From assembly GCF_025370935.1 (NCBI RefSeq), contig NC_133497.1:1407533-1471532 (forward strand): a stretch of 64,000 bases of DNA. The letters run 5' to 3'. The position numbers were made by a program, and so were the translations under genes. Position 1 is the first letter of the stretch. The number at the start of each line of letters is the position of its first letter. Source of the DNA: Choristoneura fumiferana (taxonomy: Eukaryota; Arthropoda; Insecta; Lepidoptera; Tortricidae). A model generated the notes under the pieces. It worked only from the letters and a program-made list of their open reading frames with translations, made no database searches and had not been told where the DNA came from. This document shows positions 59,994 through 64,000 of the stretch, one piece after another.

Positions 59994-60687
59994 ATGTCGT
60001 CTTCAAGTTACATAGTTAATGTACCGAAGTTAAAAGGACGCGAAAACTACGATGATTGGGCATTCGCGGTCAAAAATTCCTGTTGCTAGAAGGCATTGAC
60101 GTTGACGCCATACCAAAGGATTTAAGTGAAGATGATCAAAAAAAAGCAAAAGCGAAGCTTGTGATGACTATAGATTCTACATTGTATGTGCACATCAAAA
60201 ATGAGAATACAATAAGTGCATTATGGCTGAAGCTGAAACAGTTATTTGATGACAATGGATTTACAAGAAAAATCAGTTTGCTTCGAACATTAATATCCAT
60301 TCGTCTCGATAATTGCGAGTCAATGACAAGCTATGTGTCTCAGATTGTGGAAACGGCGCAGCGATTGAAAGGAACGGGCTTTGAAATAAATGAAGAATGG
60401 ATTGGTTCATTGCTTCTAGCCGGGCTTCCAGAAAAATTCGCGCCAATGATTATGGCCATAGAGCACTCAGGATTGACCGTTAGTACCGATGTCATTAAAA
60501 CGAAGCTTCTTGATATGCAAGCTGATGTTGGCAGCAGTGGAGGCGAATCGGCGTTTTGGTCGCATTCCCGAACGAAACATGGCAATACTGCACATTCGAA
60601 AAAAAACAAACGTCAACAACAAACAAACCCGAGAAGCAAATAAAATGTTACAAATGCAAGAAAATAGGGCACTATAAAAACCAATGT
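59994..60687 (+). pseudogene. Copia gag with CCHC zinc knuckle, two frame breaks
   Basis: ATG at 59994 opens a frame containing VPKLKGRENYDDWAFAV, which breaks near 60080. The next frame (to about 60643) is the gag core with LLLAGLPEKFAPM. After a further break near 60550, the zinc knuckle CYKCKKIGHYKNQC lies at 60646-60687. Gag would coat the element's RNA. Confidence 0.85.
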
Positions 60688-61191
60688 ACTGAAGTAAAGA
60701 TAAAAGAAGCCGGTGCATTTAGTGTGGCATTTCTTAATGGTAAATTCAGTACAGAAGATTGGTATATAGACTCCGGGCCAGCGTTCATATGACGGCGAAT
60801 CAAGAAAGCGTTGTCTATTCATCCAGTACACGAAATTAAAGAGATAGTTGTTGCAAATAAAACATCCATGCCAGTAATGTGTGCCGGCGATACACAGATC
60901 ACTACATTAGTGAATAATTCTCAGTTAGATATCACAGTTCGTAACATTTTGTGCATTCCGAACCTTACAACAAATCTATTATCAGTCAGCCAGTTGATAG
61001 CAAATGGAAACACAGTGAAGTTTACGAAGAACGCTTGCCATATCCATAATCAACAGAATAGGCTAATAGGAGTTGCGAATTTGGAGAATGGAGTGTACAA
61101 ATTAAACACAGTGAAATCAGAGAGTGTGTTGGCAGCAGCGGCAGTTCACGTCGCAGATGCAGGCAGTGGCACAGAAGACTCGGACATTTAA
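60688..61191 (+). pseudogene. Copia protease and pre-integrase region
   Basis: WYIDSG at about 60763-60780 is the aspartic protease site. One or two one-base breaks follow at 60780-60815, after which IPNLTTNLLSVSQL and the pre-integrase region are open to 61191. Confidence 0.82.
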
Positions 61192-61199
61192 ATAGTAAT

Positions 61200-61872
61200 G
61201 ACCTTGAAAAAATGAGGAATGGCGCTGTAGAGGGAATATCCTACAAAGATAAGGCTGACATCCAGAAGTCTAACTGCAAGGTATGTTGCGAAGGCAAACA
61301 AGCACGTTTACCTTTTCCATCGGCAAACCATAGAAGTGAAAACTTATTAGAGTTGGTACACTCAGATTTATGTGGGCCTATGGAGACCAAATCTATTGGT
61401 CAGGCAAAATATTTTTTGCTTTTTGTAGATGATGCCAGTCGGATGTCATTTGTTTATTTTTTGAAAGAGAAGAACCAAGTGCTGCGGTATTTCAAAGAAT
61501 TTCATACCATGGTTGAAACTCAAACAGGGAAGAAAATGAAACAGTTGAGGACAGATAATGGTGGAGAGTTTTGTTCAGACTTGATGGAAAGCTATTTAAA
61601 ATCAGCAGGTATTGTCCATCAAAAAACAAACCCGTACACCGCAGAGCAGAACGGTTTGTTGTGAACGTTTCAATAGAACAGTAGTTGAACGTGCAAGATG
61701 TTTACTTTTTGAGGCTGAACTAGACAAAATTTTTTGGGCAGAAGCAGTCAACACGGCAGTATACCTGAAGAATAGGTCGCCAGCCTCAGGTCTAGGAGAT
61801 ATGACACCATTTGAGAGATGGACTGGAAATAAGCCTGATTTGGGTCATGTCAGGGTATTCGAAGTCCTGTAA
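61200..61872 (+). pseudogene. Copia integrase
   Basis: CKVCCEGKQ belongs to the zinc-binding part; Asp in VHSDLCGP (61365-61367) and Asp in RTDNGGEF (61554-61556) are catalytic, and the Glu follows in a different frame after a break near 61655 (ERFNRTVVERAR). A further break lies near 61860. Confidence 0.87.
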
Positions 61873-62890
61873 TGGTGCATGTGCCCAAAAATAAAAGACA
61901 AAAATGGGACAAGAAAGCTGTCAGATGCATTTTAATTGGTTATCCTGAAAATATAAAGGGATATAGAATATTCAACCCAGAAACAAAACAGGTTACTACA
62001 AGCCGAGATGTCATTATCATGGAAAAAATAGATAATATGGCACATGTAGTAATACAAGAGCAAGTTGCAGAGCAGAAGCAGATAGAACCAGTGGAGGAAG
62101 AAACAGATGATAGTTCCAGTCTAAATCCAGATGATCCTACCTATGTCTGTGATATAAACAGCTCAGGCTCTACATCAGATGACTCATATCATACTTTATG
62201 TGAAGAGGAAGAAGTGTCAAGAGAAGTGACAGTCTCCAATCTTAACAGCAAGCGTGTCAGAAAACCTGTAGAGAGATATGGTTTCACAAACCTATGTCTG
62301 GTAGACCAGATGGAGTCTTGTGGTGAAGAAATCACTTATGAAGAGGCGATGAATGGGCCAGAAAAAGAGATGTGGAAACAGGCTATAAAGGAGGAGCTAA
62401 AAGCTTTTGAAGACAACCAGGCATGGGAAGTTGTAGAAGACAAGGAAGCAGACAGAGTGGTACAGTGTAAGTGGGTTTTTAAAAAAAAACTTGAAAGTGA
62501 TAATAAAGTGAGATACAGAGCGCGTCTAGTAGCAAAGGGTTTTACCCAGGTGAAAGATGTGGACTACAAAGAAACTTATTCACCAGTTCTAAGGTATTCA
62601 ACTTTACGCTTATTATTTGCTTTAAGTGTTCAGTTAAACTTTAAAATCACCCATCTTGATGTGACTACAGCGTTTTTAAATGGCTACCTAAATGAAAATG
62701 TCTATATGCAAACCCCACCAGATTTAGAATGCAAAAGTAATACTGTGCTTAAATTAAAACGAGCTATTTATGGTTTAAAGCAGTCTGCTAGAGCATGGAA
62801 CCAAAGAGTTGACCTTTGCCTAATTAAGCTAGGTTTTATTAAGTCCAAATTAGAGCCATGTTTGTATAATAAAAAAAACTCAAAATGGTC
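61872..62890 (+). pseudogene. Copia reverse transcriptase, first part
   Basis: KWVFKKKLESDNKVRYRARL, LDVTTAFLNGYLNENVYMQ and LKRAIYGLKQSARAWNQ are RT blocks of Copia polymerases. The frame breaks just before the catalytic box, near 62885-62905. Confidence 0.9.
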
Positions 62891-62904
62891 AGATTATAGT
62901 AACT

Positions 62905-63357
62905 GTGTTTGTAGATGATTTTTTCATATTTTCTAACAGTGACACTATGACAGAAGAGCTAAAAAACAATTTAATGGCAGAATTTAAAATTAAAGATTTA
63001 GGACAGTTAAAAAAATGTTTAGGCATGAGAGTAAAACTGTATGAAAATGGCAGTATATCCTTAGATCAAGAACAATTTGTGAACCATATTTTGATGAAAT
63101 TCAACATGTCAAATTGTAATGTGGTGGATACTCCGATTGAAAATAATTTAAAATTAGAAAAACCTGAAAAAGTTTGTGAGCAGTATCCATACCAGCAACT
63201 TATAGGAAGCCTGATGTACCTCTCAGTACTCACACGTCCAGATATCAGTTACAGTGTCAGTTTTATGAGCCAATTCAACAATTGTTTTACATCAGTTCAT
63301 TGGAAACATGTTAAGAGGATTTTAAAATATTTAAGAAAACAAAATCTTATGGTTTAA
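62905..63357 (+). pseudogene. Copia RT second part with FVDD box
   Basis: FVDDFFIFSN carries the catalytic Asp pair (62914-62919); GQLKKCLGMRV and LIGSLMYLSVLTRPDISYSV follow. The frame breaks near 63345. Confidence 0.9.
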
Positions 63358-63869
63358 TGTTTACTAAAGACAATTGCAAGTTAGAAGGTTTGTAGACTCT
63401 GATTGGGCCTCAAACACTGTTGACAGAAAATCCTACACGGGTTCTGTTTTAAATTGTCAGGTACTGTAATTTCTTATGAATGTAAAAAACAACCAACAGT
63501 GGCACTGTCAAGCACAGAAGCCGAATACATGGCTGTATCAGAAACTTGTAAAGAGGGAATTTACTTAAGAAATTTGTTGTCAGAAATTGTTAATTGTAAG
63601 TATACAATTATTTTATATAATGATAATCAGGGAGCTCAGAAGTTGACAGAAAACCCTTTGTTCATAAAAGAACAAAACACATAGATGTGCGTCACCACTT
63701 TATCAGGGAAGCGGTCGCTAACAAATTGTTAAAAATTGTTTACCTGCCAACTTCTGAAATGCCCGCTGACCTTTTAAACCAAAGTTTACCTAGTGTTAAA
63801 CATTACTATTTTGTTAAGAAGTTAGGCATACAGAGTATAATAAATATGATTATACTCATGTTTTGTTGA
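63358..63869 (+). pseudogene. Copia RNase H
   Basis: VALSSTEAEYMAVSE is the RNase H signature. Further breaks lie near 63395-63450 and 63660; the last piece reads RHHFIREAVANK and PTSEMPADLLNQSLP, the C-terminus of Copia polyproteins. Confidence 0.87.
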
Positions 63870-63910
63870 TTTTTTTTGTATTTTTTGTTAAATCTTAGAT
63901 TATTTTTGAT

Positions 63911-63960
63911 AAGTGGAGTGTAAAAATATATCAAAATAGTCTTATAGTACCTACTAGTAG
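63911..63960 (+). repeat. Purine-rich tract and start of 3' LTR
   Basis: AAGTGGAG precedes TGTAAAAATATATCAAAATA at 63919. After about 63956 the sequence departs from the 5' LTR (GTAGTTGGTTATGG), so the 3' LTR is truncated or rearranged before the window ends. Confidence 0.7.
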
Positions 63961-64000
63961 TTGGTTATGGAGATTCTAGACCACTTTATTTGCGGTTGGT

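Larger units (their letters stand above)
59779..64000 (+). mobile_element. Ty1/Copia LTR retrotransposon
   Basis: The order is 5' LTR (59779-59932), primer-binding site, gag, protease, integrase, RT, RNase H, and the start of the 3' LTR (63919). This order (integrase before RT) is that of Copia/Pseudoviridae. It inserted into the Helitron-family repeat, whose sequence stops at TTTTAATT just before it. Each domain is well preserved but separated from the next by one-base frame breaks. Confidence 0.9.

Overview
The window looks like nuclear DNA of a moth or butterfly (Lepidoptera). It is AT-rich, dense in short dispersed repeats typical of that order (Helitron-like elements ending in GCCGCGGGCAAAAGCTAG, SINE/LINE tails, MITEs), and it carries exons of a secreted modular serine protease of the hemolymph proteinase 14 (HP14)/ModSP type. 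There are no prokaryotic features. A run of exactly 100 N (34053-34152) marks a scaffold join of unknown size.

Host gene. All host coding sequence seen is on the minus strand. Copy A (7154-32094) has seven exons: Sushi, a seven-cysteine 'Wonton'-like exon, protease start, His exon, Asp exon, GWG exon and Ser exon. Copy B (36023-58159) repeats the first six exons, almost identically in the protease part, but no Ser exon is visible before the gap. The 5' exons expected for this family (LDLa repeats) are not seen for either copy. Exon phases join cleanly only if two introns use GC-AG rather than GT-AG sites. The inferred activation site is Leu/Ile, and the residue six before the catalytic Ser is Thr, not Asp, which fits a cascade-initiating, non-trypsin-like protease. 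The A/B arrangement is either an internal duplication of exons within one gene or two haplotypes placed end to end at the gap.

Layout. 1-7150: nested repeats, including a 1.3-kb TIR element with an 8-bp target duplication. 7154-32094: copy A; its last intron is almost entirely a decayed Ty3/Gypsy element, and other introns hold a large foldback element, a recent LINE, a 2.4-kb TIR element, a 3.3-kb TIR element with many internal GCTGTAAC motifs, a degenerate LINE, and a Helitron with an internal ~119-bp satellite. 32100-35800: repeats, the gap and an unclassified segment. 35815-58165: copy B, with a CR1 retrotransposon (PHD plus esterase-like ORF1) split by two inverted MITEs, a tRNA-derived SINE, and a second, inverted copy of the 3.3-kb TIR family. 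59779-64000: a Ty1/Copia element with 154-bp LTRs and many one-base frameshifts.

Because A and B share most intron sequence, several insertions can be read against an empty site in the other copy, with their target-site duplications. This is the most informative property of the window.
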